Source of the DNA: Cristatella mucedo
Lineage: Eukaryota; Bryozoa; Phylactolaemata; Cristatellidae
Reading direction: 5' to 3'
NCBI GenBank assembly: GCA_009760855.2
Contig: WPIO01000335.1
Span: 17,987 to 81,986, forward strand
DNA: 64,000 bases
Part shown: piece after piece, positions 11,571-22,851 of the stretch
Layout: every line of letters begins with the position of its first letter
Position numbering within the stretch: position 1 is the stretch's first letter
Notes under the pieces: model-generated
The model's input: the letters and a program-made list of their open reading frames with translations, nothing else
Databases searched by the model: none
What the model was told of the DNA's origin: nothing
Position numbers and translations under genes: made by a program

Positions 11571-14500
11571 AATTGCAAAATGCTCAAAACAAGTTGCAGC
11601 ACTCTGCTGCCCGCCAGCAGACACTCCAACGAGGAGATTTGAAGTTTGTAGATATTCCGCGATCTGCTGGTAACACGTGCAAAATGAGTTCTTTGAGTGC
11701 GTAATGCTTGAAACAAGGTGCAGCACTCTACTTCCGGCAACCGCACTCTCCGAATAGCAGATTTGAAGTTTCTAGATATTCAGCTATATGCTGCAAACCC
11801 GTGCGAAATGAGTTATTCAACTGCGAAATGCTTGCAACAAGGTGCAGCACTCTTCTTTCAGCCAGCAAACGCTTTGACATGCAGATTTGAAGTTTCAAGA
11901 TGTTCAGCGATCCGCTGCGAACAGGTGCAAAATGAGTTATTTAACTGTGCAATGCTTGCAACAAGGTGCAGCACTCTTCTTTCAGACAGCAAACACTTTG
12001 ACATGCAGATTTGAAGTTTCTAGATGTTCAGCGATCCGCTGCGAACAGGTGCGAAATGAGTTATTTAAGTGCGAAATGCTTAAAACAAGGTGCAGCACTC
12101 TACAGCCAGCTACCGCTCGCTGCTATGAGCAGATTTGAAGTTTCTGGATATTCCGCGATTTGCTGCGAACTGGTGCAAAGTGATTTATTCAAGTGCGAAA
12201 TGCTCTAAACAAGGTGCAGCACTCTGCTGCCAGCCAGCCCACGCTCCAACGAGCAGATTTAAAGTTTCTAGATATTCCGCGATCTGATGCGAACACGTGC
12301 AAAATGAGTTATTAAACTGCGAAATGCTTGAAACAAGGTGCAGCAATCTGCTGCCAGCTTGTACACGCTCGGAGGAGCTGATTTGAAGTTTCCAGATATT
12401 CCGCGATCTGCTGCGAATACGTGCGAAATGAGTTATTTAAGTGCGAAATGCTTGAAACAAGGTGCAGCACTCTGCTGCCAGCCAGTACACGCTCGGAGGA
12501 GCTGATTTGAAGTTTCTAGATATTCCGCGATCTGCTGCGAGCACTGTGAAAAATGAGTTATTAAACTGCGAAATGCTTGAAACAAGGTGCAGCAATCTGC
12601 TTCCAGCTTGTACACGCTCGGAGGAGCTGATTTGAAGTTTCTAGATATTCCGCGATCTGCTGGGAATACGTGCGAAATGAGTTATTTGAGTGCGAAATGC
12701 TTGAAACAAGGTGCAGCACTCGACTTCCAGCTACCGCACGCTCCGAAGAGCAGATTTGAAGTTTCTGGATATTTTGCGATCTGCTGTGAACTCGTGCGAA
12801 ATTAGTTATTCGAGTGCGAAATGCTTGAAACAAGGTGCAGCACTCTGCTGCCAGCCAGCAAACCCTTCGACATGCAGATTTGAAGTTTCTAGATATTCCG
12901 TGATCTGCTGCTAACTCGTGAGGAATTTTTTATTCGAGTGCCAATTCTCGAAACAAGCTGCAGCACTCTGGTGCCAGCTGCCGCACGCTCCGAAAAGCAG
13001 ATTTAAAGTTTATAGATCTTCCACGATCTGCTGCGACATCGTGCGAAGTCTGTTATTCGAGTTCGAAATGCTTGAAACAAGGTGCAGCACTCTGCTGCCA
13101 GCCAGCGTACGCTTTGACATGCTGATTTGAAGTTGCTAGACATTCCGCGATCTGCTGCGAACTCGTGCGAAATGAGTTATTCAAGTGCGAAATGCTTTAA
13201 ACGAGGTGCAGCACTCTGCTGCCAGCCAGCCCACGCTCCAACGAGCAGATTTAAAGTTTCTGGATATTACGCGATCTGCAGCGAACTTGTGCGAAATGAG
13301 TTATTTAAGTGCGAAATGCTTGAAACAAGGTGCAGCACTCTGCTGCCAGCCAGCAAACGCTTCGACATGCAGATTTGAAGTTTCTAGATATTCCGTGATC
13401 TGCTGCAAACTCGTGCGAAATGAGTTATTGACTTGCGAAATGCTCAAAACAAGGTGCAGCACTCTGCTGCCCGCCAGCAGACACTCCAACGAGCAGAATT
13501 GAAGTTTCAAGATATTCCGCGATCTGCTGCGAACACGTGCGAAATGAGTTATTTGAGTTCGAAATGCTTGAAACAAGGTGCAGCACTCTACTTCGGGCTA
13601 CCGCACGCTCCGAATAGCAGATTTGAAGTTTCCAGATATTCCGTGATCTGCTGCAAACTCGTGCGGAATTTGTTATTCGAGTGCCAATTCTCGAAACAAG
13701 GTGCAGCACTCTGGTGCCAGCTACCTCACGCTCCGAAAGCAGATTTGAAGTTTCTGTATATTTCGTGATCTGCTTCAAACTCGTGCAAAATGAGTTATTC
13801 AAGTGCATAATGCTTAAAGCAAGGTGCAGCACTCTGCTGCCAGCCACCGCACGCTCCGACGAGCAGATTTGAAGTTTCAAGATATTCCGCTATATGCTGC
13901 GAACTCGTGCGAAATGTGTTTTTCGAGTGCGAAATGCTACAAACATGGTGCAGCACTCTGCTGCCAGCCAGAACACACTCCAACGAGCAGATTTAAAGTT
14001 TCTAGATATTCTGCGATCTGCTGCCAACACGTGCGAAATGAGTTATTTTAGTGCGAAATGCTTGAAACAAGGTGCAGCACTCTACTTCCGGCAACCGCAC
14101 TCTCCGAATAGCAGATTTGAAGTTTCTAGATATTCCGCTATATGCTGCAAAACCGTGCGAAATGAGTTATTCAACTGCGAAATGCTTGCAACAAGGTGCA
14201 GCACTCTTCTTTCAGCCAGCAAACGCTTTGACATGCAGATTTGAAGTTTCTAGATGTTCAGCGATCCGCTGCGAACAGGTGCAAAATGAGTTATTTAACT
14301 GTGCAATGCTTGCAACAAGGTGCAGCACTCTTCTTTCAGCCAGCAAACGCTTTGACATGCAGATTTGAAGTTTCTAGATGTTCAGCGATCCGCTGCGAAC
14401 AGGTGCGAAATGAGTTATTTAAGTGCGAAATGCTTGAAACAAGGTGCAGCACTCTACAGCCAGCTACCGCTCGCTGCTATGAGCAGATTTGAAGTTTCTG

Positions 14501-16660
14501 GATATTCCGCGATTAGCTGCGAACTGGTGCAAAATGAGTTATTCAAGTGCGAAATGTTTAAAGCAAGGTGCAGCAGTCACCTGCCAGCCAGCACACGTTC
14601 GACAAGCAGATTTGAAGTTTCTAGATATTCCGCTATATGCTGCAAACTCGTGCCAAGTGAGTTATTGAATTGCGAAATGCTGAAAACAAGGTGCAGCACT
14701 CTGCTGCCCGCCAGCACACACTCCAAAGAGAAGATTAGAAGTTTCTAGATATTCCGCGATCTGCTGCGAACTCGTGCGAAATGAGTTTTTCACTTGCGAA
14801 ATGCTCAAACCAAGTTGCAGCACTCTGCTGCCCGCCAGCAGACACTCCAACGAGCAGATTTGAAGTTTCTAGATATTCAGCTATATGCTGCAAACTCGTG
14901 CGAAGTGAGTTATTGAATTGCGAAATGCTTAAAACAAGGTGCAGCACTCTGCTGCCCGCCAGCACACACTCCAAAGAGAAGATTAGAAGTTTCTAGATAT
15001 TCCGCGATCTGCTGCGAACTCGTGCGAAATGAGTTTTTCACTTGCGAAATGCTCAAACCAAGTTGCAGCACTCTGCTGCCCGCCAGCAGACACTCCAACG
15101 AGCAGATTTGAAGTTTCTAGATATTCCGCGATCTGCTGGGAACACGTGCGAAATGAGTTTTTTGAGTACGAAATGCTTAAAACAAGGTGCAGCCTTCTGC
15201 TGCCAGCCAGCAAACGCTTCGACATGCAGATTTAACGTTTATAGATATTCCGTGATCTGCTGCGAACTCGTGCGGAATTTGTTATTTGAGTGCCGAATCT
15301 CGAAACGAGGAGCAGCACTCTGGTGCCAGCAACCGCATGCTCCAAAAAGCAGATTTGAAGTTTCTGAATATTTCGTGATCTGCTTAAAACTCGTGAAAGA
15401 TGAGTTATTCAAGTGCGAAATGCTTAAAGCAAGGTGCAGCACTCTGCTGCCAGCCACTGCACGCTCTGACGAGCAGATTTAAAGTTCATAGATCATCCGC
15501 GATCTCCTGCGAACTCGTGAGAAGTATGTTATTCGAGTGCGAAATGCTGAAAACAAGGTGCAGTGCTCTGCTGCAAGCCAGCATACGCTCCGACAAGCAG
15601 ATTTAAAGTTTCTAGATATTCCTCGATCTGCAGCGAACCCGTGCAAAATGAGTTATTTGAGTGCGTAATGCTTGAAACAAGGTGCAGCACTCTACTTCCG
15701 GCTACCGCACTCTCCGAATAGCAGATTTGAAGTTTCTGGATATTCCGCGATTTGCTGCGAACTAGTGCAAAGTGATTTATTCAAGTGCGATATGCTCCAA
15801 ACAAGGTGCAGCACTCTGCTGCCAGCCAGCCCACGCTCCAACGAGCAGATTTAAAGTTTATAGATATTCCGCGATCTGCTGCGAACAGGTGCAAAATGAG
15901 TTATTCAACTGCGAAATGCTTAGAACAAGGTGCAGCAATCTGCTACCAGCCAGTACACGCTCCAAGGAGCAGATTTGAAGTTTCTAGATATTTCGCGATC
16001 TCCTGCGAATACGTGCGAAATGAGTTATTTGAGTGCGAAATGCTTGAAACAAGGTGCGGCACTCTACTTCGGGCTACCGCACGCTCCGAATAGCAGATTT
16101 GAAGTTTCTAGATATTCCGTGATCTGCTGCAAACTCGTGCGGAATTTGTTATTCGAGTGCCAATTCTCGAAACAAGGTGCAGCACTCTGGTGCCAGCTAC
16201 CTCACGCTCCGAAAGCAGATTTGAAGTTTCTGTATATTTCGTGATCTGCTTCAAACTCGTGCAAAATGAGTTATTCAAGTGCATAATGCTTAAAGCAAGG
16301 TGCAGCACTCTGCTGCCAGCCACTGCACGCTCCGACGAGCAGATTTGAAGTTTCAAGATATTCCGCTATATGCTGCGAACTCGTGCGAAATGTGTTTTTC
16401 GAGTGCGAAATGCTACAAACATGGTGCAGCACTCTGCTGCCAGCCAGAACACACTCCAACGAGCAGATTTGAAGTTTCTAGATATTCTGCGATCTGCTGC
16501 CAACACGTGCGAAATGAGTTATTTGAGTGCGAAATGCTTGAAACAAGGTGCAGCACTCTACTTCCGGCTACCGCACCCTCCGAATAGCAGATTTGAAGTT
16601 TCTAGATATTCTGCGTTCCTCTGCGAACTCGTGCGAAATGAGTTATTCAAGTGCGAAATG
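11571..16660 (+). repeat. Mosaic of monomer types, no dominant HOR
   Basis: About 41 monomers forming a patchwork. The run with TTCTTTCAGCCAGC and GATGTTCAGCGATCC appears at 11.8-12.1 and again at 14.2-14.4 kb. The stretch 12.9-14.0 kb resembles 44.8-46.0, 48.6-49.8 and 54.5-55.6 kb. The stretch 14.0-15.5 kb resembles 38.28-39.45 kb (offset 24,212 bp). The stretch 15.7-16.05 kb resembles 1-330 and 42.65-42.98 kb. Nearly every piece has an ordered relative elsewhere in the window, but neighbours here do not repeat each other apart from the dimer at 14.6-15.1 kb. Confidence 0.75.
14609..15104 (+). repeat. Local tandem duplication of a two-monomer unit
   Basis: The 248-bp pair 14,609-14,856 is repeated at once as 14,857-15,104, with only a handful of differences, such as TATTCCGCTAT against TATTCAGCTAT and GTGCCAAGTG against GTGCGAAGTG. 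The pair consists of a CTATATGCTGCAAAC monomer ending CACACTCCAAAGAGAA, then a TTTTTCACTTGCG monomer ending GCAGACACTCCAACGAGCA. Elsewhere (17.5, 37.5, 38.9, 40.3, 41.9, 47.6, 51.3, 53.0 kb) this pair occurs once, so this is a recent local gain. Confidence 0.88.
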
Positions 16661-18567
16661 CTTGAAACGAGGTGCAGCACTCTGCTGCCAGCCAGCTCAC
16701 ACTCCGACGAGCAGAGTTAAAGTTTCTAAATATTCCGCGATATTCTGTGAACACGTTCGAAATGAGCTATTTGATTGCAAAATGCTTGAACCAAGGTGCA
16801 GCACTCTACTTCCGGCTACCGCACGCTCCGAATAGCAGATTTGAAGTTTCTAGATATTCTGCGTTCCTCTGCGAACTCGTGCGAAATGAGTTATTCAAGT
16901 GCGAAATGCTTGAAACAAGATGCAGCACTCTGCTGCCAGCCAGTACACGCTCGGAGGAGCTGATTTGAAGTTTCTAGATATTCCGCGATCTGCTGGTAAC
17001 AAGTGCGAAATGAGTTTTGTGAGTGCGAAATGCTTGAAACAAGGTGCAGCACTCTGCTGCCAGCCAGCAAACGCTTCGACATGCAGATTTGACGTTTATA
17101 GATATTCCGTGATCTGCTGCGAACTCGTGCGGAATTTGTTATTTGAGTGCCGAATCTCGAAACAAGGAGCAGCACTCTGGTGCCAGCTACCGCATGCTCC
17201 GAAATGCAGATTTGAAGTTTCTGAATATTTCGTGATCTGCTTAAAACTCGTGAAAAATGAGTTATTTAAGTGCGAAATGCTTGAAACAAGGTGCAGCACT
17301 CTACAGCGAGCTACCGCTCGCTGCTATGAGCAGATTTGAAGTTTCTGGATATTCCGCGATTAGCAGCGAACTGGTGCAAAATGAGTTATTCAAGTGCGAA
17401 ATGTTTAAAGCAAGGTGCAGCAGTCACCTGCCAGCCAGCACACGTTCGACAAGCAGATTTGAAGTTTCTAGATATTCCGCTATATGCTGCAAACTCGTGC
17501 GAAGTGAGTTATTGAATTGCGAAATGCTTAAAACAAGGTGCAGCACTCTGCTGCCCGCCAGCACTCACTCCAACGAGAAGATTAGAAGTTTCTAGATATT
17601 CCGCGATCTGCTGCGAACTCGTGCGAAATGAGTTTTTCACTTGCGAAATGCTCAAAACAAGTTGCAGCACTCTGCTGCCCGCCAGCAGACCCTCCAACGA
17701 GGAGATTTGAAGTTTCTAGATATTCCGCGATCTGCTGCGAACACGTGCGAAATGAGTTATTTGAGTGCGAAATGCTTGAAACGAGGTGCAGCACTCTACT
17801 TCCGGCTACCGCACGCTCCGAATACCAGATTTGAAGTTTCTAGATATTCCGTGATCTGCTGCAAACTCGTGCGGAATTTGTTATTCGAGTGCCAATTCTC
17901 GAAATAAGCTGCAGCACTCTGGTGCCAGCTGCCGTACGCTCCGAAAAGCAGATTTGAAGTTTATAGATCTTCCGCGATCTGCTGCGAACTCGTGAGAAGT
18001 GTGTTATTCGAGTGCGAAATGCTGAAAACAAGGTGCAGCACTCTGTTGCCAGCCAGCATACGCTCCGACAAGCAGATTAGAAGTTTCTAGATATTCTTCG
18101 ATCTGCTGCGAACACGTGCAAAATGAGTTTTTTGAGTGAGAAATGCTTGAAACGAGGTGCAGCACTCTACTTCCGGCTACCGCACGCTCCGAATACTAGA
18201 TTTGAAGTTTCTGGATATTCCGCGATTTGCTGCGAACTGGTGCAAAGTAATTGATTCAAGTGCGAAATGCTTAAAGCAAGGTGCAGCACTCTGCTGCCAG
18301 CCAGCACACGTTCGACAAGCAGATTTGAAGTTTCTAGATATTCCGCGATCTGCTGCGAACACGTGCAAAATGAGTTTTTCAACTGCGAAATGCTTAAAAC
18401 AAGGTGTAGCACTCTGCTGCCAGCCAGTTAACGCTCCGAAAAGCTTTTGAAGTTTCTGTATATTTCGTGATCTGCTTTAAACTCGTGCAAAATGAGTTAT
18501 TCAAGTGCGAAATGCTTAAAGCAAGGTGCAGCACTCTGCTGCCAGCCAGCAAACGCTTCGACATGCA

Positions 18568-18661
18568 GATTTGAAGTTTCTAGATATTCAGCGATTTGCT
18601 GCGAACTCGTGCGAAATAGGTGCAGCACTCTGCTGCCAGCCAGCAAACGCTTCGAAATGCA
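18568..18661 (+). repeat. 94-bp monomer (30-bp deletion)
   Basis: The distance between successive GATTTGAAG landmarks is 94 instead of 124 bp. GTGCGAAAT is joined directly to AGGTGCAGCACTC, removing exactly 30 bases that include the second GTGCGAAATG. Compared with copy 2 of the same HOR, this is also where several whole monomers (about 23.5-23.95 kb) are missing, so it looks like an out-of-register deletion junction. Confidence 0.9.
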
Positions 18662-19775
18662 GATTTGAAGTTTCTAGATATTCCGTGATCTTCTGCTAAC
18701 TCGTGTGGAATTTTTTATTCGAGTGCCAATTCTCGAAACAAGCTGCAGCACTCTGGTGCCAGAATCCGCACGCTCCGAAAAGCAGATTTGAAGTTTATAG
18801 ATCTTCCACGATCTGCTGCGACATCGTGCAAAGTCTGTTATTCGAGTTCGAAATGCTTGAAACAAGGTGCAGCACTCTGCTGCCAGCCAGGGTACGCTTT
18901 GACATGCTGATTTGAAGTTGCTAGACATTCCGCGATCTGCTGCGAACTCGTGCGAAATGAGTTATTCAAGTGCGAAATGCTTAAAACGAGGTGCAGCATT
19001 CTGCTGCCAGCCAGCCCACGCTCCAACGAGCAGATTTAAAGTTTCTGGATATTACGCGATCTGCAGCGAACTTGTGCGAAATGAGTTATTTAAGTGCGAA
19101 ATGCTTGAAACAAGGGTGCAGCACTCTGCTGCCAGCCAGCAAACGCTTCGACATGCAGATTTGAAGTTTCTAGATATTCCGTGATCTGCTGCAAACTAGT
19201 GCGAAATGAGTTATTGACTTGCGAAATGCTCAAAACAAGGTGCAGCACTCTGCTGCCCGCCAGCAGACACTCCAACGAGCAGATTAGAAGTTTCTAGATA
19301 TTCCGCGATCTGCTGCGAACACGTGCGAAATGAGTTATTTGAGTGCGAAATGCTTGAAACGAGGTGCAGCACTCTACTACGGCTACCGCAAGCTCCGAAT
19401 AGCAGATTTGAAGTTTCTAGATATTCCGTGATCTGCTGCAAACTCGTGCGGAATTTGTTATTCGAGTGCCAATTCTCGAAACAAGCTGCAGCACTCTGGT
19501 GCCAGCTGCCGCACGCTCCGAAAAGCAGATTTGAAGTTTATAGATCTTCCGCGATCTGCTGCGAACTCGTGAGAAGTGTGTTATTCGAGTGCGAAATGCT
19601 CAAAGCAAGGTGCAGCACTCTGCTGCCAGCTAGCACACGTTCGACAAGCAGATTTGAAGTTTCTAGATATTCCGCGATCTGATGCGAACACTGTGCAAAA
19701 TGAGTTATTAAACTGCGAAATGCTTGAAACAAGGTGCAGCAATCTGCTTCCAGCTTGTACACGCTCGGAGGAGCT

Positions 19776-21752
19776 GATTTGAAGTTTCTAGATATTCCGC
19801 GATCTGCTGGGAATACGTGCGAAATGAGTTATTTGAGTGCGAAATGCTTGAAACAAGGTGCAGCACCCTACTGCCAGCTACCGCACGCTCCGAAGAGCAG
19901 ATTTGAAGTTTCTAGATATTTTGCGATCTGCTGCGAACTCGTGCGAAATTAGTTATTCGAGTGCGAAATGCCTGAAACAAGGTGCGGCACTCTGCTGCCA
20001 GCCAGCAAACGCTTCGACATGCAGATTTGAAGTTTCTAGATATTCCGTGATCTGCTGCTAACTCGTGAGGAATTTGTTATTCGAGTGCCAATTCTCGAAA
20101 CAAGCGGCAGCACTCTGTTGCCAGACCGCACGCTCTGAAAAGCAGATTTGAAGTTTATAGATCTTCCACGATCTGCTGCGACATCGTGCGAAGTCTGTTA
20201 TTCGAGTTCGAAATGCTTGAAACAAGGTGCAGCACTCTACTGCCAGCTACCGCTCGCTGCTATGAGCAGTTTTGAAGTTTCTGGATATTCCGCGATTTGC
20301 TGCGAACTGGTGCAAAAAGAGTTATTCAAGTGCGAAATGTTTAAAGCAAGGTGCAGCACTCTCCTGCCAGCCAGCACACGTTCGACAAGCAGATTTGAAG
20401 TTTCTAGATATTCCGCTATATGCTGCAAACTCGTGCGAAGTGAGTGTTTGAATTGCGAAATGCTTAAAACAAGGTGCAGCACTCTGCTGCCCGCCAGCAC
20501 ACACTCCAACGAGCAGATTTGAAGTTTCTAGATATTCCGCGATCTGCTGCGAACAGGTGCAAAATGAGTTATTCAACTGCGAAATGCTTGCAACAAGGTG
20601 CCCCACTCTTCTTTCAGCCAGCAAACGCTTAGACATGCATATTTGAAGTTTCTAGATGTTCCGAGATCCGCTGCGAACTTGTGCGAAATGAGCTTTTCAA
20701 GTGCGAAATGCTTAATACGAGTTGCAGCACTCTGCTGCCAGCCAGCCCACGCTCCAACGAGCAGATTTAAAGTTTCTGGATATTACGCGATCTGCAGCGA
20801 ACAGGTGCAAAATGAGTTATTCAACTGCGAAATGCTGGAAACAAGGTGCAGCAATCTGCTACCAGCCAGTACACGCACCGAGGAGCAGATTTGAAGTTTC
20901 TAGATATTTCGCGATCTGCTGCGAATAAGTGCGAAATAAGTGATTTGAGTGCGAAATGCTGAAAACAAGGTGCAGCACTCTGTTGCCAGCCAGCATACGC
21001 TCCGACAAGCAGATTAGAAGTTTCTAGATATTCCTCGATCTCCTGCGAACACGTGCGAAATGAGTTTTTTGAGTGAGAAATGCTTGAAACGAGGTGCAGC
21101 ACTCTACTTCCGGCTACCGCACGCTCCGAATACTAGATTTGAAGTTCCTGGATATTCCGCGATTTGCTGCGAACTGGTGCAAAGTAATTTATTCAAGTGC
21201 GAAATGCCTAAAGCAAGGTGCAGCACTCTGCTGCTAGCCAGCAAACGTTCGACAAGCAGATTCGAAGTTTCTAGATATTCCGCGATCTGCTGCGAACACG
21301 TGCGAAATGAGTTATTTGAGTTCGAAATGCTTGAAACGAGGTGCAGCACTCTACTACGGCTACCGCACGCTCCGAAGAGCAGATTTGAAGTTTCTAGATA
21401 TTCCGTGATCTGCTGCAAACTCGTGCGGAATTTGTTATTCGAGTGCCAATTCTCGAAACAAGCTGCAGCACTCTGGTGCCAGCTGCGGCACGCTCCGAAA
21501 AGCAGATTTGAAGTTTATAGATCTTCCGCGATCTGCTGCGAACTCGTGAGAAGTGTGTTATTCGAGTGCGAAATGCTTAAAGCAAGGTGCAGCACTCTGC
21601 TGCCAGCTAGCACACGTTCGACAAGCAGATTTGAAGTTTCTAGATATTCCGCGATCTGCTGCGAACACTGTGCAAAATGAGTTATTAAACTGCGAAATGC
21701 TTGAAACAAGGTGCAGCAATCTGCTTCCAGCTTGTACACGCTCGGAGGAGCT
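19776..21752 (+). repeat. 16-monomer HOR module (1,977 bp), example 1
   Basis: Sixteen distinct monomers in fixed order, bounded by the CTTGTACACGCTCGGAGGAG monomer at each end. In order they include a CAGCACCCTACTGCC unit, a GTGCGGCACTCTGC unit, a CTGTTGCCAGACCGC unit, an ATAGATCTTCCACG unit ending CTCGCTGCTATGAGCA, a CTGGTGCAAAAAGAG unit, GAGTGTTTGAATTG, GTGCCCCACTCTTC, GAGTTGCAGC, CTGCAGCGAACAGG, GCGAATAAGTG, GAATACTAG, then four 123-bp units and a 125-bp unit (GAACACTGTGC). The length 1,977 falls 7 bp short of 16 x 124. Confidence 0.9.
21136..21627 (+). repeat. Four consecutive 123-bp monomers
   Basis: Landmarks at 21,136, 21,259, 21,382, 21,505 and 21,628 are each 123 bp apart. Single-base losses lie at CACGTTCGAC, CTACTACGGC, GTGCCAATTCTCG and again CACGTTCGAC. 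Since 123 is divisible by three, one frame runs through all four units, giving a 206-codon open frame at 21,060-21,680 (202-203 codons at 30,840 and 32,814, 195 at 26,407). This is arithmetic, not a gene: the frame has no recognisable domain, starts and ends inside ordinary monomers, and is recycled only because the HOR is. Confidence 0.9.
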
Positions 21753-22742
21753 GATTTGAAGTTTCTAGATATTCCGCGATCTGCTGGGAATACGTGCGAA
21801 ATGAGTTATTTGAGTGCGAAATGCTTGAAACAAGGTGCAGCACCCTACTGCCAGCTACCGCACGCTCCGAAGAGCAGATTTGAAGTTTCTAGATATTTTG
21901 CGATCTGCTGCGAACTCGTGCGAAATTAGTTATTCGAGTGCGAAATGCTTGAAACGAGGTGCAGCACTCTGCTGCCAGCCAGCTCACACTCCGACGAGCA
22001 GAGTTAAAGTTTCTAAATATTCCGCGATATTCTGTGAACACGTTCGAAATGAGCTATTTGATTGCAAAATGCTTGAACCAAGGTGCAGCACTCTACTTCC
22101 GGCTACCGCACGCTCCGAATAGCAGATTTGAAGTTTCTAGATATTCTGCGTTCCTCTGCGAACTCGTGCGAAATGAGTTATTCAAGTGCGAAATGCTTGA
22201 AACAAGATGCAGCACTCTGCTGCCAGCCAGTACACGCTCGGAGGAGCTGATTTGAAGTTTCTAGATATTCCGCGATCTGCTGGTAACAAGTGCGAAATGA
22301 GTTTTGTGAGTGCTAAATGCTTGAAACAAGGTGCAGCACTCTGCTGCCAGCCAGCAAACGCTTCGACATGCAGATTTGACGTTTATAGATATTCCGTGAT
22401 CTGCTGCGAACTCGTGCGGAATTTGTTATTTGAGTGCCGAATCTCGAAACAAGGAGCAGCACTCTGGTGCCAGCTACCGCATGCTCCGAAATGCAGATTT
22501 GAAGTTTCTGAATATTTCGTGATCTGCTTAAAACTCGTGAAAAATGAGTTATTTAAGTGCGAAATGCTTGAAACAAGGTGCAGCACTCTACAGCGAGCTA
22601 CCGCTCGCTGCTATGAGCAGATTTGAAGTTTCTGGATATTCCGCGATTAGCAGCGAACTGGTGCAAAATGAGTTATTCAAGTGCGAAATGTTTAAAGCAA
22701 GGTGCAGCAGTCACCTGCCAGCCAGCACACGTTCGACAAGCA

Positions 22743-22851
22743 GATTTGAAGTTTCTAGATATTCCGCTATATGCTGCAAACTCGTGCGAAGTGAGTTATT
22801 GAATTGCGAAATGCTTTAAAACAAGCCCGCCAGCAGACCCTCCAACGAGGA
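22743..22851 (+). repeat. 109-bp junction monomer
   Basis: The unit is 15 bp short. CTTTAAAACAAG is joined to CCCGCCAGCAGACCC, skipping the GGTGCAGCACTCTG core. In copy 1 (17.53-17.68 kb) the same two sequences are about 140 bp apart, so one monomer plus part of another has been lost. It is the only monomer I noticed in the clean part of the array that lacks the GTGCAGCACTC core altogether. Confidence 0.85.

Larger units (their letters stand above)
16660..21950 (+). repeat. 5.3-kb HOR unit, copy 1 (~43 monomers)
   Basis: First of two tandem copies. Offsets to copy 2 are 5,287 bp at 16.67-17.6 kb, 5,151 at 18.16 kb, 5,308 at 18.7-19.2 kb and 5,313-5,314 at 21.1-21.8 kb. The steps reflect a few internal gains and losses. 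The unit starts with the CAGAGTTAAAG/GTTCGAAATGAGC monomers and ends with the 16-monomer module at 19,776-21,752 plus two monomers. Copy 1 retains 18.30-18.55 kb, which copy 2 lacks, and lacks monomers present in copy 2 at 23.5-23.95 kb through the deletion at 18,568-18,661. Confidence 0.85.
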
